Assembly (NCBI RefSeq): GCF_000374825.1
Contig: NZ_KB895377.1
Coordinates: forward strand, 372,001 to 436,000
Reading direction: 5' to 3'
Length of the DNA stretch: 64,000 nucleotides
Source of the DNA: Paenibacillus sanguinis 2301083 = DSM 16941
GTDB taxonomy: Bacteria; Bacillota; Bacilli; Paenibacillales; Paenibacillaceae
The position numbers and the translations under genes are program-made. The notes under the pieces are model-generated. The model was not told the DNA's origin, did not search any database, and worked only from the letters and a program-made list of their open reading frames with translations. Each line of letters begins with the position of its first letter. Within the stretch, counting starts at the first letter, position 1. Below are positions 18,460 through 27,977 of the stretch, piece by piece.

Positions 18460-18495
18460 CTCCTTTATTGAGGTTCAGCAAACTGTTCATGTGGA

Positions 18496-19386
18496 CTAGC
18501 GAATGCGTTTCATAGAAATGATCACATCGTTCCAATACCCTGAGTCCATCGAACTGATCTGTACCCCGGGATCACCCCATGTGTGGATAAATTTACCGTC
18601 TCCAATGTAGATGCCGACATGTGCGGGGATGTTATCCGTTTCAAAGCGGCCCGGAACGGTGAAGAAGATCAGGTCACCCACTTGCAGATTGCTGCGGCTG
18701 ACTTCACTGCCTTCCTTAGCTTGATCCCGAGCCAGTCGCGGGAGATTTTGCCCAAAGCGCTGGAATACATGACGGGTGAACGAAGAGCAGTCAAAGGTTT
18801 TGGATTGCTCATAGGATGCAGCCCCAAATTCATAAGGAACACCCAGGTATTGCTTGGCATACGATACCATCGCTTCACGATTTTCGGCAACACCAAACGC
18901 GGCAAAACGATTACTATCGTTATATGAGGGACCTGCCTGATCTTGCAGGCGAATCGTTCCCAGTTCCAAGGCACCGCTGGTCGGATTAATGCTGGCGTTG
19001 GTGTGAAGGAGAGCCGCTACGGCCTCTGTAGTCATATAAAGACGGCCATTCTCGCGGATTGGTGCTTCCGGCAGCGAGAGTGGAGAGCCAAAGGATACGG
19101 CATGCTTGTGGCCCTCGTAAACCTCAAACATGATGTCCGTGAAGCCAAGTCTTGCAGCATTAGCTGTTTCCATAATTCGCAAATCCAGCGCCTGTGCCAC
19201 CTGCTTGACAGGAATCCAGGTTGTCTCGCCGATGACCTTGGCGTTTTTCGTATCTGCCGCCAGCAGGCCGCCGCCCCGGGAAACAGAGCTGGCGCGAGGA
19301 TGGTCCTGCTGTCCGCAGGCCCCCATTAGGGGAACCAGAATAGCTAAACTGAGGCATAGTAGAGTTGCTTTTGCAGCATTGCGCAT
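18496..19386 (-). CDS. NlpC/P60 cell-wall endopeptidase lipoprotein
   Basis: A 296-residue lipoprotein. A signal peptide ends in the lipobox LMGAC (Cys near 24). A stalk domain of the copper amine oxidase N-terminal type follows (about residues 50-145: TTWIPVKQVAQAL, MTTEAVAALL), common in Paenibacillus surface proteins. The last 120 residues are NlpC/P60. The catalytic cysteine is in TFDCSSFT (Cys near 200) and the histidines are in HVGIYIGDGKFIHTWG. It should cut peptidoglycan stem peptides at the membrane-wall interface. TGGAG precedes the ATG. It is transcribed away from the MFS gene at 19486. Confidence 0.9.
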   Translation of the reverse strand: MRNAAKATLLCLSLAILVPLMGACGQQDHPRASSVSRGGGLLAADTKNAKVIGETTWIPVKQVAQALDLRIMETANAARLGFTDIMFEVYEGHKHAVSFGSPLSLPEAPIRENGRLYMTTEAVAALLHTNASINPTSGALELGTIRLQDQAGPSYNDSNRFAAFGVAENREAMVSYAKQYLGVPYEFGAASYEQSKTFDCSSFTRHVFQRFGQNLPRLARDQAKEGSEVSRSNLQVGDLIFFTVPGRFETDNIPAHVGIYIGDGKFIHTWGDPGVQISSMDSGYWNDVIISMKRIR

Positions 19387-19485
19387 ACGTCAGTGCACTC
19401 CATTCATCGGAATTGTTCATTCATTTGAAGTATGCAGAAAAGTTGGTATTACTATTCGGTCAATAACAAAAGGAGTTTCGACATC

Positions 19486-20748
19486 ATGCGGAGCAGCGTG
19501 AAAATCAAGACGTTAATGGGACGCAAGACCTCCCGGCAACGCCGGAATCTGATGATTGCAACCTGGGAGGGTGCGCCCTCCACCATTTTCCAAACCCTGC
19601 TGGGCGGTCAATTTCTGACGGGCTATCTGCTATATCTGGGAGCGAGTTCTGCTCAAATCGGGTTTGTGCTGGCCATTACGACCTTTGTCAATATCGCTCA
19701 GATTGCTGTGGCCTTTCTGATTCAACGATTGGCAAGTCGTAAGTGGGCACTGGTGCTGGCGATTGCCTTTAACCGGATCCTTTGGTCCTCCACAGGACTT
19801 GTTCCGTTTCTATTTCCGGAGCGGTATTGGGTGGCCGCATTTATCGGCTTGTATATTGTTTCGTTCATGTTCAATACGGTAGGGGCGATGTTATGGAACT
19901 CTCTGATTGGAGATATCGTGCCTGCACGGGTAAGAGGCAGGTATTTCGGTATTCGCAATACGCTGTTGAACGCGCTCAACACTGTGGTGATGTTTGCAGG
20001 CGGCATGATGCTGGATCATTTTCCCCAGTCCCGGGGTTTCCTGTACCTGTATATCATTATCTGGATAGCTGCCATAGCCAATATCGTCATCTTTATGTTT
20101 TATCCCGATGTGAAATTCGAGCGTTCTGCCGAGAGCAAGTTCCTCCCTATGCTGCGCAAACCGCTAAATGACAGCCTGTTTATGAAGGCGACCTTGTTTC
20201 TGGCCGGATTTCTGTTTCTGCAAAATATGGTCGTGCCGCTGTATTCCTATGTTATGCTCGAATTGCTTCATATTAATTATCAGACGATTTCACTGCTCAA
20301 TGTCACGCAAACCGTGTTTATGATGGCAAGCTTTTATATCTGGGGTAATTTGAACGCTCGCTTTAGTAATCGTCGTTTGCTGTTCTGGACGCTGCCTTTG
20401 ATTGGACTCTCGATTCTCTGCTGGGGAGGGTTGTCCTTCCTTCCGCAGCTGCCGGTATTGTTTGTTGCTCATGCCATATTTGGCGTGGGGGTGGGTGGCT
20501 TTAACCAGTTGGCCTTCAACTTTATCATCGGGGATACACCAAAGTCCGAGCGGCCGATGTATATGGCGATGTACGCAGCGGTAACCGGCGTTGCTGCCTT
20601 CTTTGGTCCGTTGCTCGGAGGACAGGTGTTAGTCTGGATTAAGCCTTGGCCGGTATGGACTCAGGTCTTCGGAATGCAGTTGATCGTTGGCATCAGTATG
20701 CTGCTGCTGACAATCACGTTAGGCCGCCGAATATTGCGTAATTCGTAG
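19486..20748 (+). CDS. MFS transporter
   Basis: A 420-residue major facilitator protein with about 12 membrane helices. The N-terminus is basic (KIKTLMGRKTSRQRRN) and leads into WEGAPSTIFQTLLGGQFLTG. The central loop follows helix 6 (FYPDVKFERSAESKF). VPARVRGRYFGIRNTLLNAL corresponds to the conserved cytoplasmic loop region. The substrate is unknown. The ATG at 19486 has AGGAG about 10 bases upstream; starting at 19432 would add 18 residues without a ribosome binding site. The aldose epimerase gene follows in the same direction after about 90 bp, which hints at sugar transport. Confidence 0.85.
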   Translation: MRSSVKIKTLMGRKTSRQRRNLMIATWEGAPSTIFQTLLGGQFLTGYLLYLGASSAQIGFVLAITTFVNIAQIAVAFLIQRLASRKWALVLAIAFNRILWSSTGLVPFLFPERYWVAAFIGLYIVSFMFNTVGAMLWNSLIGDIVPARVRGRYFGIRNTLLNALNTVVMFAGGMMLDHFPQSRGFLYLYIIIWIAAIANIVIFMFYPDVKFERSAESKFLPMLRKPLNDSLFMKATLFLAGFLFLQNMVVPLYSYVMLELLHINYQTISLLNVTQTVFMMASFYIWGNLNARFSNRRLLFWTLPLIGLSILCWGGLSFLPQLPVLFVAHAIFGVGVGGFNQLAFNFIIGDTPKSERPMYMAMYAAVTGVAAFFGPLLGGQVLVWIKPWPVWTQVFGMQLIVGISMLLLTITLGRRILRNS

Positions 20749-20839
20749 GAGGATATGTGATGGACAGGGGTGACTTCTGGCAATGCTTTAAGGTATATTA
20801 CAAGTTGAGCAGCTAAGCATGAAGGGAGAGGTTAGTTCC

Positions 20840-21832
20840 ATGACAGAAAGAAAAGCATACGAAGGAGCTTATCAAGGGGAAAAGGCAATCTGGCTTAAAG
20901 CCGGCCGTTATGAGGCCATCATGCTACCGGAAATCGGCGGTAATTTGATTGCTTTTCGCGATGTCGAAAGCGGTTACCGTTTTTTGCGTGAGCCAGAGGA
21001 ACAGGAGATGGATGCCTTCAAGAGCAATCCCGGCATTCACGGCATTCCTGTCTTGTTCCCGCCTAACCGTTATGAAGATGGTTTGTTCCCATGGAGGGGC
21101 GAGGTATATCAGTTTCCGGTAAATGAAGCTTCCACGCAAAATCACTTGCATGGATTTTTGCATACTACGCCATGGGAAGTGGAGGATTTTGGACAGACTC
21201 CATACGAAAGCTATGTAACCGTGAAAGTAACGGTCAACCCACAGCATAAGGTGTATAAATATTTGCCGTTCTCCTTTACAGTAAAGCTGAAATATACGCT
21301 TAGCGATGATGGGCTTGCCCAGCAGCTGTTCGTGCGCAACGAAGGGGAAAACGAGATGCCTTGTCTGATTGCCTTTCATACCGCGGTGAACGCGCCGTTT
21401 GTTCCCGGTGGTAATGCGAAGGACTATCGCGTCAAGCTGACGCTTGGGCAACGCTGGGAGCTAAGCGATCGAATGCTGCCTACGGGTGCCTTCCAGCCAT
21501 TGACCGCAGAAGAATACCAGATGCAAGGCGAAGGCGTTTATCCGTTCTTCGATTCTATGGACAATCATTATACAGCGGCGCCGCAAAATGGCAGAAATCG
21601 TATGGAATTGACGGATACCAAGGCCGGCGTAACCCTGGTATACGACGTAGGCACCTCCTATAAACAGTGGATGATTTGGAACAATGGAGCCAAGGAAGGC
21701 TTCTTCTGTCCTGAGCCACAGCTCAATTTGGTCAATGCTCCAAAAAGCACACTGCCAGCCGAGGAAATTGGTCTGTTCAGCTTGCAGCCCGGCGAGATTT
21801 GGGAAGAGCGCTCCCGCCTCTACGTCAAATAA
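20840..21832 (+). CDS. Aldose 1-epimerase (galactose mutarotase family)
   Basis: A 330-residue beta-supersandwich protein that should interconvert alpha and beta anomers of aldoses. Key segments are HGIPVLFPPNRYEDG, QNHLHGFLHTTPW (with the conserved histidines), the middle IAFHTAVNAPF and the C-terminal FFCPEPQLNLVNAP, where the glutamate acts as catalytic base. The ATG at 20840 has AGGGAGAGG 9 bases upstream; an ATG at 20819 would add seven residues. It may be cotranscribed with the MFS gene before it. Confidence 0.88.
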   Translation: MTERKAYEGAYQGEKAIWLKAGRYEAIMLPEIGGNLIAFRDVESGYRFLREPEEQEMDAFKSNPGIHGIPVLFPPNRYEDGLFPWRGEVYQFPVNEASTQNHLHGFLHTTPWEVEDFGQTPYESYVTVKVTVNPQHKVYKYLPFSFTVKLKYTLSDDGLAQQLFVRNEGENEMPCLIAFHTAVNAPFVPGGNAKDYRVKLTLGQRWELSDRMLPTGAFQPLTAEEYQMQGEGVYPFFDSMDNHYTAAPQNGRNRMELTDTKAGVTLVYDVGTSYKQWMIWNNGAKEGFFCPEPQLNLVNAPKSTLPAEEIGLFSLQPGEIWEERSRLYVK

Positions 21833-21866
21833 TTGCAGGGTATCCTGCTTGGGAGCAGGTGCAAAT

Positions 21867-21918
21867 GAAAAAAGCAGCCGGCAGCCATCTGGAATGGCAT
21901 GCATCGGGCTGCTTTTTA
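21867..21918. terminator. Bidirectional terminator
   Basis: AAAAAGCAGCC and the inverted GGCTGCTTTTT flank a 26-nt interior. It can end both the epimerase transcript and the convergent LytTR gene. Confidence 0.75.
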
Positions 21919-21936
21919 CTTTGTTCGGAGCCACTG

Positions 21937-22293
21937 TCAGTTAATACCTGTAGTGACCTTGGCTGCTTGCGAAGGCATGAGCCGCTTCATCTGCTCCAGA
22001 CTTCGTCTGGGTACATGAATGGTCTTAATGCCATGACGTTCATCCCGGAACAGCACCGCATTATCACGAATCTCTGACACTTGGGAAAGATTTACGTAGC
22101 AGTTGGCACTGATGCGATAAAAGGCAGGGTCCGAGATCAGCTTCGAGGTCTGTTCGGCGGATAGTCTTTGTTTAATGCTGTAATACCGTCCATGGAAGCA
22201 AACCAGTCCGTGAGCTCCAATCTTGAAGAAATATGTCTCATGTGGATTGAGGTCCGCATAGACATCCCTTTCTTTCAGTCCGACGTTCATCAT
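21937..22293 (-). CDS. Stand-alone LytTR DNA-binding protein
   Basis: A 118-residue protein made almost entirely of a LytTR domain. FYRISANCYVNLSQVSEIRDN is the typical core (compare 'R.H.SYIVN...I' in the family), with VPRRSLEQMKRL at the end. There is no receiver or membrane part, so it would act alone as a transcription factor. GGGGG precedes the ATG by 7 bases. A catabolite-responsive-like site lies 28 bases upstream of the start (22321-22334). Its targets are unknown. Confidence 0.85.
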   Translation of the reverse strand: MMNVGLKERDVYADLNPHETYFFKIGAHGLVCFHGRYYSIKQRLSAEQTSKLISDPAFYRISANCYVNLSQVSEIRDNAVLFRDERHGIKTIHVPRRSLEQMKRLMPSQAAKVTTGIN

Positions 22294-22320
22294 TCCAAAA
22301 CCCCCTTCAGAAGATGTTTT

Positions 22321-22334
22321 CGGAAGCGCTTACA
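22321..22334 (-). promoter_or_regulatory. cre-like CcpA site
   Basis: Read on the minus strand, TGTAAGCGCTTCCG agrees with the cre consensus TGWAARCGYTWNCW at 13 of 14 positions. It lies between the divergent LytTR gene (start 22293) and the lactonase gene (start 22468) and could affect either. Confidence 0.55.
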
Positions 22335-22467
22335 GTATATCATATACAAGAAGATTTGGGTAGGTAACTACTGGAAATCTAAAATTTTATTTAAACTGGA
22401 CTTTTTGGGCGATATACGAAAAAATAAAGAAAGGTTTTGAATTCGTTAAGATGGAGGAGAAGAAATC

Positions 22468-23550
22468 ATGTCAGCATCATCAAATCAAAGATTATTATTA
22501 TTTGTAGGGTCATATGCGGAGACGACAGACCCAGGCGTTTATGTATATGAGATGAACCCCGCCGATGGCAGTCTGAAGCTTCTTGATCAGGCCAGTGGCT
22601 TGAAGAACCCGACTTTTCTGGCAGTAGCTCCTGAGCAGGGCAAGGTATATGCGATCGGTGAAGTATCAATTGAGGGAGAACGCACAGGGGAGATTGCTGC
22701 ACTTACCTGGAATGGAGATGCCGGGAAGCTGCGGGAATTGAATCGTTCGGTGACCATTCGCCCATCATCTTCTCATATTCAGCTTGATGGGAGTATGAGG
22801 TTTGCTGCGGTATCCGGCTATCATGGCGGGAACGTAGGCTTGGTTGCCATCGAGGCGGATGGCACGATAGGAAACTTGACGGATGAACAACAGCACACGG
22901 GGCAAGGAGCAGATCCGGAGCGTCAGGATCGCCCTCATCCGCATTCGGTTACGTTCAGTCCGGATAATCGCTATGCACTGGTTGCCGATTTGGGGCTGGA
23001 CAAGATTGTAGTATATGCCCTGAAATCAGAGGAACGCCAACTGGTATTTCATAGCGAGGCGGCTACCCCTCCGGGGGCCGGACCACGTCATCTGGCTTTC
23101 CATCCGAATGGAGCCTGGCTATACTCCATCAATGAGGTGAATTCCTCAATCAGTGTGTTTAGCTATAATGGCGAGCAAGGGAAGCTGACTTTAATCGATA
23201 CAGTTCCGACTTTGCCTGCGGATTATCAAGGCGAGAACACTACGGCGGAGATTGCGATCTCGCAGGACGGCCGCTATCTATACGGCTCCAATCGGGGACA
23301 TGACAGTATTGTGCAGTTTGCCATTGATTCAGCAAGCGGCAAGCTGGAGCTGAAGAAGCATGTCTCCAGTCAAGGTGGTCATCCGCGGCATTTTGCCCTT
23401 ACACCGGACGGACAATACCTGATTGCTGCGAACCGGGATGACAATGTATTGGCTGTCTTCAGCGTGGAACCAGAGAGCGGTGCACTGCAATTTACTGGCC
23501 AAACAGCCCAGGTATCCAAGCCAGTTTGTGTCAAGCCTGTACTACTGTAA
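22468..23550 (+). CDS. Lactonase-family beta-propeller (6-phosphogluconolactonase type)
   Basis: A 360-residue seven-bladed propeller of the YkgB/Pgl type, which hydrolyses 6-phosphogluconolactone in the oxidative pentose phosphate pathway. It opens LLLFVGSYAETTDPGVYVYE and contains the family segments RPHPHSVTFSPDNRYALVAD, PGAGPRHLAFHPNGAWLYSI and the late QGGHPRHFALTPDGQYL. There is no signal peptide. A GGAGG-type site precedes the ATG. Some family members act on other lactones, so the exact substrate is inferred. It is a single gene with a long terminator stem. Confidence 0.88.
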   Translation: MSASSNQRLLLFVGSYAETTDPGVYVYEMNPADGSLKLLDQASGLKNPTFLAVAPEQGKVYAIGEVSIEGERTGEIAALTWNGDAGKLRELNRSVTIRPSSSHIQLDGSMRFAAVSGYHGGNVGLVAIEADGTIGNLTDEQQHTGQGADPERQDRPHPHSVTFSPDNRYALVADLGLDKIVVYALKSEERQLVFHSEAATPPGAGPRHLAFHPNGAWLYSINEVNSSISVFSYNGEQGKLTLIDTVPTLPADYQGENTTAEIAISQDGRYLYGSNRGHDSIVQFAIDSASGKLELKKHVSSQGGHPRHFALTPDGQYLIAANRDDNVLAVFSVEPESGALQFTGQTAQVSKPVCVKPVLL

Positions 23551-23560
23551 AACCATAAGA

Positions 23561-23602
23561 AAGACTCCGTTAGAGCAATGGTTTGCTCTACGGAGTCCTT
23601 GT
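23561..23602 (+). terminator. Terminator after the lactonase gene
   Basis: An 18-nt arm beginning AAGACTCCGT (23561-23578) pairs with its near-perfect inverse ending GGAGTCCTT (23583-23600). Confidence 0.75.
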
Positions 23603-23719
23603 TGTTATGGTTCCATGAATCCACCTTTTACCTATTTTTATTGCAATGTGACATGGGCTCGCTTAAGATTAACGAAAGAGGCATTTAGATGAGAAAGACG
23701 AAGGAGCAGGTTGGGAATC

Positions 23720-24790
23720 ATGACGTTTTTTAGGGAGCTTTTTCAAATGGCGGGTTTTCGCAGGGTTTTGGCTCTGCTGTTTGTCGTGCTGGTCTTGTAC
23801 TTTGCTCGAAGCATGTTGAACATGCTGCTGATTACATTCATTTTGACGTATCTCATCAATCGGTTCCACAACTTTATCAGCCGCAAAGTAGATAAGGTTG
23901 TGCGAATTAACAGGACGATCTCCATCTTGTGCATCTATGCGATTATTATTACGCTTCTGGGGCTCACCATTTATAAATACATGCCTATCTTGTTGACAGA
24001 GATTACGGACCTGTTCAATCAGGTCATTTCCTTTTACTCCAACCCTCCGGTGCTTCCCGACAATCCGGTAATGAATTATTTGGTAGAATATATGCAGGAT
24101 ATCGACTTGTCCGCCTATATTCAGAACGGGTTTACCTTTGCTCTTAATACCTTGACCGATATCGGTGAGTGGAGCTTGAATCTCTTTATTGCGATTGTAC
24201 TTAGCTTGTTCTTCATGCTGGAGAAGGAAAAGGTAACTAACTTTACGGCGAAGTTTAGAGAGAGCCGGGTAGGTGGACTCTTTAAGGAACTTGAGTATTT
24301 CGGACGCAAATTCGTTCAATCCTTTGGTAAGGTCATGGAAGTGCAGTTCCTGATCGCCTTGGTGAATGCCACATTATCGACCCTCTTTTTGTGGATTTTC
24401 GGGTTCCCCAATCTGGTGGCCCTGGCGATAATGATTTTCCTGCTCGGGCTGATTCCGGTCATGGGGGTTGTCATTTCGTTAATTCCTTTATGTGCGATTG
24501 CCTTCAAGATTGGCGGCTTAATTAAAATTGTGTACGTTCTGATCATGATTGCCGTCGTTCATGCTGTGGAAACGTATTTCCTGAATCCCAAGTTTATGTC
24601 TAACAAAACGCATCTGCCTATTTTCTATACGTTCCTGATTTTACTCGTTTCGGAGCATTTCCTTGGGGTCTGGGGGCTGATTGTGGGTGTGCCTATCTTC
24701 ATCTTCCTGCTGGACATCGTCGAGGTTCCGGTGATGGGAGGCAAGCCTCTTATCTCTCCCAAGAAGACAGCCCCGTCCGAAGGGGAGTAA
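23720..24790 (+). CDS. AI-2E-family transporter (YtvI/YueF-like)
   Basis: A 356-residue integral membrane protein with about eight helices and a large loop between the third and fourth, the layout of the AI-2E (UPF0118) family. Conserved segments include LLITFILTYLINRFHNF near the start and ILLVSEHFLGVWGLIVGVPIFIF near the end. Members export small molecules or act as ion antiporters; E. coli TqsA exports AI-2. The start is uncertain: the ATG at 23720 is 13 bases from AAGGAG, while a TTG at 23711 is only 4 bases from it. A strong terminator follows. Confidence 0.87.
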   Translation: MTFFRELFQMAGFRRVLALLFVVLVLYFARSMLNMLLITFILTYLINRFHNFISRKVDKVVRINRTISILCIYAIIITLLGLTIYKYMPILLTEITDLFNQVISFYSNPPVLPDNPVMNYLVEYMQDIDLSAYIQNGFTFALNTLTDIGEWSLNLFIAIVLSLFFMLEKEKVTNFTAKFRESRVGGLFKELEYFGRKFVQSFGKVMEVQFLIALVNATLSTLFLWIFGFPNLVALAIMIFLLGLIPVMGVVISLIPLCAIAFKIGGLIKIVYVLIMIAVVHAVETYFLNPKFMSNKTHLPIFYTFLILLVSEHFLGVWGLIVGVPIFIFLLDIVEVPVMGGKPLISPKKTAPSEGE

Positions 24791-24801
24791 CAAAATAACG
24801 T

Positions 24802-24838
24802 AACGGCGAAGCAAGAATTCCTTGCTTCGCCGTTTTTT
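24802..24838 (+). terminator. Strong terminator after the AI-2E gene
   Basis: ACGGCGAAGCAAG pairs with CTTGCTTCGCCGT, followed by TTTTTT. Confidence 0.85.
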
Positions 24839-24854
24839 GCTTCAAGGCTCTGGC

Positions 24855-25373
24855 CTAATGGGACATATGTCCCCAATTGATTTTGTTGTTTTGCGGCTGC
24901 TCTGCTCTAGGGGCGTTAAAGCGATCCTGCCAATTGCGATGAATGATTCTCTTAAGCTTTTCAGGCAAAGTGGACTTGATTTGAGCCGCTTTGACCTGAT
25001 CCAGCTTGCCTTCGGCAACGGCTCCGTCGATATTGCGGTTAGCGGCTTCCATTAGCCGCTGCAAATATTCTTCTTCGCTCCAGCCCTTCTTCTCTTTCAC
25101 AATCTGCATCAGCGTTTTGCCCTGTCTTAATGGCTCAATCAGCGCTTTAGGCTCCATGTTAAGCCATTCGGCGGTATCTTTAAAGATATGTCCACCGTGG
25201 ATATGGGGAGGACGCTCCGGTTTGTGACTTTCCTTCGGAGCCGCCCCAGCGCATTCTTGAAAGGCTGTGTCTGCTTGGGCCTGGTCGGCACCTGCAGCAA
25301 GCCCAAGGCTTACGGTCAATAGCAAAGACAGGGCAAGCTTGCCGTGGAGGGCCGCTGTTTCTCGTTTGAACAT
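24855..25373 (-). CDS. Secreted helical protein of unknown function
   Basis: A 172-residue protein with a clear signal peptide (basic start, LALSLLLTVSLGLAAGADQAQA, cleavage near residue 35). The mature part is helical and highly charged. TAEWLNMEPKALIEPLRQGKTL and MQIVKEKKGWSEEEYLQRL resemble the repeated helical units of secreted Bacillales proteins that carry 'L...L..GksL.eia...G' motifs. It is rich in His near residues 55-65 (PPHIHGGHIF) and again at the end, so metal binding is possible. GAGGTGG precedes the ATG. It is divergent from helD. No function can be assigned. Confidence 0.7.
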   Translation of the reverse strand: MFKRETAALHGKLALSLLLTVSLGLAAGADQAQADTAFQECAGAAPKESHKPERPPHIHGGHIFKDTAEWLNMEPKALIEPLRQGKTLMQIVKEKKGWSEEEYLQRLMEAANRNIDGAVAEGKLDQVKAAQIKSTLPEKLKRIIHRNWQDRFNAPRAEQPQNNKINWGHMSH

Positions 25374-25554
25374 AGACTTTTTCCACCTCTTCGTTTAAAA
25401 TAATTTGGTCCTTGCCTTCCTCAGTCTTGACCAAAAGAGGGCAGGATATCTGAAAGAATGCTTAATATTTCATAAAATTTGAATCATGAATTGCGTTATC
25501 TTAATTTGTGTAATGGGTAGAGTATTAGAGATGTCATTCAAGGGAGCGATTCAG

Positions 25555-27900
25555 TTGGACAATACAGATCAAGCCTGGCAGGAGGAACAACGCCGCGTCG
25601 AGGAGGTTGCAGATCAAATCGATGCCCGTATCAAAAGGCTGGAGCGGGAAGTGGGCAGTGTTCGCGGGGATGTCGTGTCTATGCGGAAGGACTTCTGGGA
25701 CGAGGTAACTGTAAATTTCAGCGAGGCCGATGATGTTGGAGAAACCTCCACCAGCCTGAGGCAGCAGTCCCAAGTGCTCTCGGAGCGGGAGAAGAGTCAC
25801 CAGCACGCTTCCATCGCTTTGGGGAAGATGAAACGATTGAAACAATCGCCTTATTTTGCCCGCATTGATTTTGCAGAAGAGGGAGCGCCGGCGGAAGTGA
25901 TTTATCTGGGCATCGCCTCCCTGCTTGAAGAAGGGGATGAACAGTTTCTGGTCTACGACTGGCGTGCCCCAATCTCTAATCTGTATTATGACAGCGTCCC
26001 TGGCCCCGCATCCTACGAAACGCCTTCCGGGACCATCTCCGGGACGATGTCGCTTAAGCGCCAATTCGTCATTCAGGGACGGAAAATCAAGCTGATGTTC
26101 GATACCGGGGTGACGATCGGAGACGAGATGTTGCAGCAGGTGCTTGGACGTAGCTCGGATGCGCAAATGAAAAGCATAGTGGCTACCATTCAGCGTGAGC
26201 AGAACAAGATTATTCGTAATGACCACAGCCGGATGCTTATCGTGCAAGGGGCGGCTGGCAGCGGGAAAACCTCGGCAGCACTGCAACGGGTTGCTTATTT
26301 GCTATATAAGCATCGCGAGGTACTGAGGGCGGATCAAATGATCCTGTTCTCGCCTAACCCGATGTTTAACAGTTATGTATCCACAGTCCTTCCGGAATTA
26401 GGCGAGGAAAATATGCGGCAGACGACATTCCAGGAGTATCTGGAGCATCGGCTGGGGCGCGAATTTCAGCTTGAAGACCCATTTGTACAAATCGAATATG
26501 TATTATCCGCTCCTGAGGACGAGACCTATTTGTCCCGGGTTGCCGGTATTCGTTATAAATCCTCCGTATCTTTCTTGGAGACGATAACTAGCTATAAAAA
26601 GCTGCTGGAGCAGCAGGGGATGTGCTTTAAGCCACTTCGTTTCCAAGGCAAACAAATCGTTGGTACAGAGGAAATTGCTCGCGAATTTTACGCCTTTGAT
26701 CCGGCAATTCGCCTGGCTAACCGTTGTGAGTTATTGAAGGAATGGCTGCTCAAGAAGCTGGCTGCCTTCGGCAAATCGGAGCTGGACCAGCCCTGGGTGG
26801 AAGAGCAGATTCAATTGCTGGACACCGAGGAGTATCAACAGGCATACCGCCGGATGCGTCGCAAGCATCAAGGGAGAAGCCCTTCATTCAGCGATTATGA
26901 AGATGAGAAGACAATTCTGGCCAAAATGGTGGTCAGCGACCGCCTGAAGCCATTGCGTAAATGGGTGAAGTCACTGCGATTTGTAGATGTGACCCGCTTG
27001 TATACACAGCTATTCACCGAACATGACATGTTCCGTCTGGTAAGTTCAGGCCCTCTCCCGGAGCGTTGGGAGGAGATTGGGGGGCAGACGCTGGAGAAGA
27101 TCGGACTAGGCGAGTTGTTTTACGAGGATATTACGCCATATCTTTACTTAAAGGAGCTGTTGCTCGGCTTTCGCTCCAACACCGATATCCGGCACGTCAT
27201 TATAGATGAAGCCCAGGACTATTCGCCGTTTCAGTTGTTCTTCCTGAAGCGTTTATTCCCGCGGGCCAAAATGACAGCGTTGGGCGATTTAAACCAGGCG
27301 ATCTACGCTCATGCTTCGGTGCTTCAGCAATCCTCTGTACTTAGTGATCTCTATGGTACGGAAGACAGCGATCTGATTACTCTGGAGCAAAGCTACCGCT
27401 CCACCCGGCAGATCGTTGAGTTTACAAGGGAGATGATTCCCGGAGGGCAAGCCATTATTCCGTTTAACCGGGAGGGTGAGAAGCCGGAGGTTCATCTTGT
27501 AGCTGGAGTGGAGGAACTTCATGCCTCCATGATTAAGAGGATAGGACAGCTTCGTTCGGACGGATTTGAATCCATTGCGGTTATTTGCAAGACGGCAGAG
27601 GAGAGCGAGAAAGTTCACGAGCGGCTGCAAAGCGAAATAACGGTGAAGCTGATTAAAAAAACAACCTTGTCTTTTGAGAAAGGCGTGCATATTATACCTG
27701 CCTATTTAGCAAAGGGTGTAGAGTTCGACGCAGTGCTCATCTATGACGGATCTGAGCAGAAATATACGCGTGAAGCGGAGCGCAAGCTGTTCTACACGGC
27801 ATGTACCCGGGCTATGCATCTGCTGCGCATTTATTCGCTGGGAGAGCCAAGCCGGTTCATCCGCGAGGTGTCTGCAAGCACCTATACGCTCCGTTCTTAA
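25555..27900 (+). CDS. helD: RNA polymerase recycling motor HelD
   Basis: A 781-residue UvrD/Rep-like ATPase that in B. subtilis removes stalled RNA polymerase from DNA. An N-terminal coiled coil (about residues 5-90, DQAWQEEQRRVEEVADQIDA) enters the secondary channel of polymerase. The Walker A motif GAAGSGKTSAA lies near 232-242. Downstream helicase motifs include VIIDEAQDYSPFQLFFLK, ALGDLNQAIYAH and TLEQSYRSTRQI, with LFYTACTRAM near the end. I chose the TTG at 25555 because GGGAG is 8 bases upstream and known HelD proteins start here; an earlier ATG at 25486 would add 23 residues. Confidence 0.92.
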   Translation: MDNTDQAWQEEQRRVEEVADQIDARIKRLEREVGSVRGDVVSMRKDFWDEVTVNFSEADDVGETSTSLRQQSQVLSEREKSHQHASIALGKMKRLKQSPYFARIDFAEEGAPAEVIYLGIASLLEEGDEQFLVYDWRAPISNLYYDSVPGPASYETPSGTISGTMSLKRQFVIQGRKIKLMFDTGVTIGDEMLQQVLGRSSDAQMKSIVATIQREQNKIIRNDHSRMLIVQGAAGSGKTSAALQRVAYLLYKHREVLRADQMILFSPNPMFNSYVSTVLPELGEENMRQTTFQEYLEHRLGREFQLEDPFVQIEYVLSAPEDETYLSRVAGIRYKSSVSFLETITSYKKLLEQQGMCFKPLRFQGKQIVGTEEIAREFYAFDPAIRLANRCELLKEWLLKKLAAFGKSELDQPWVEEQIQLLDTEEYQQAYRRMRRKHQGRSPSFSDYEDEKTILAKMVVSDRLKPLRKWVKSLRFVDVTRLYTQLFTEHDMFRLVSSGPLPERWEEIGGQTLEKIGLGELFYEDITPYLYLKELLLGFRSNTDIRHVIIDEAQDYSPFQLFFLKRLFPRAKMTALGDLNQAIYAHASVLQQSSVLSDLYGTEDSDLITLEQSYRSTRQIVEFTREMIPGGQAIIPFNREGEKPEVHLVAGVEELHASMIKRIGQLRSDGFESIAVICKTAEESEKVHERLQSEITVKLIKKTTLSFEKGVHIIPAYLAKGVEFDAVLIYDGSEQKYTREAERKLFYTACTRAMHLLRIYSLGEPSRFIREVSASTYTLRS

Positions 27901-27977
27901 GAATATATTTCATCAGAATGTACTACACTAACCAGGTCTGTTCCTAACGTACTATAGAAGGGTGGCCTGAAGGCTTC

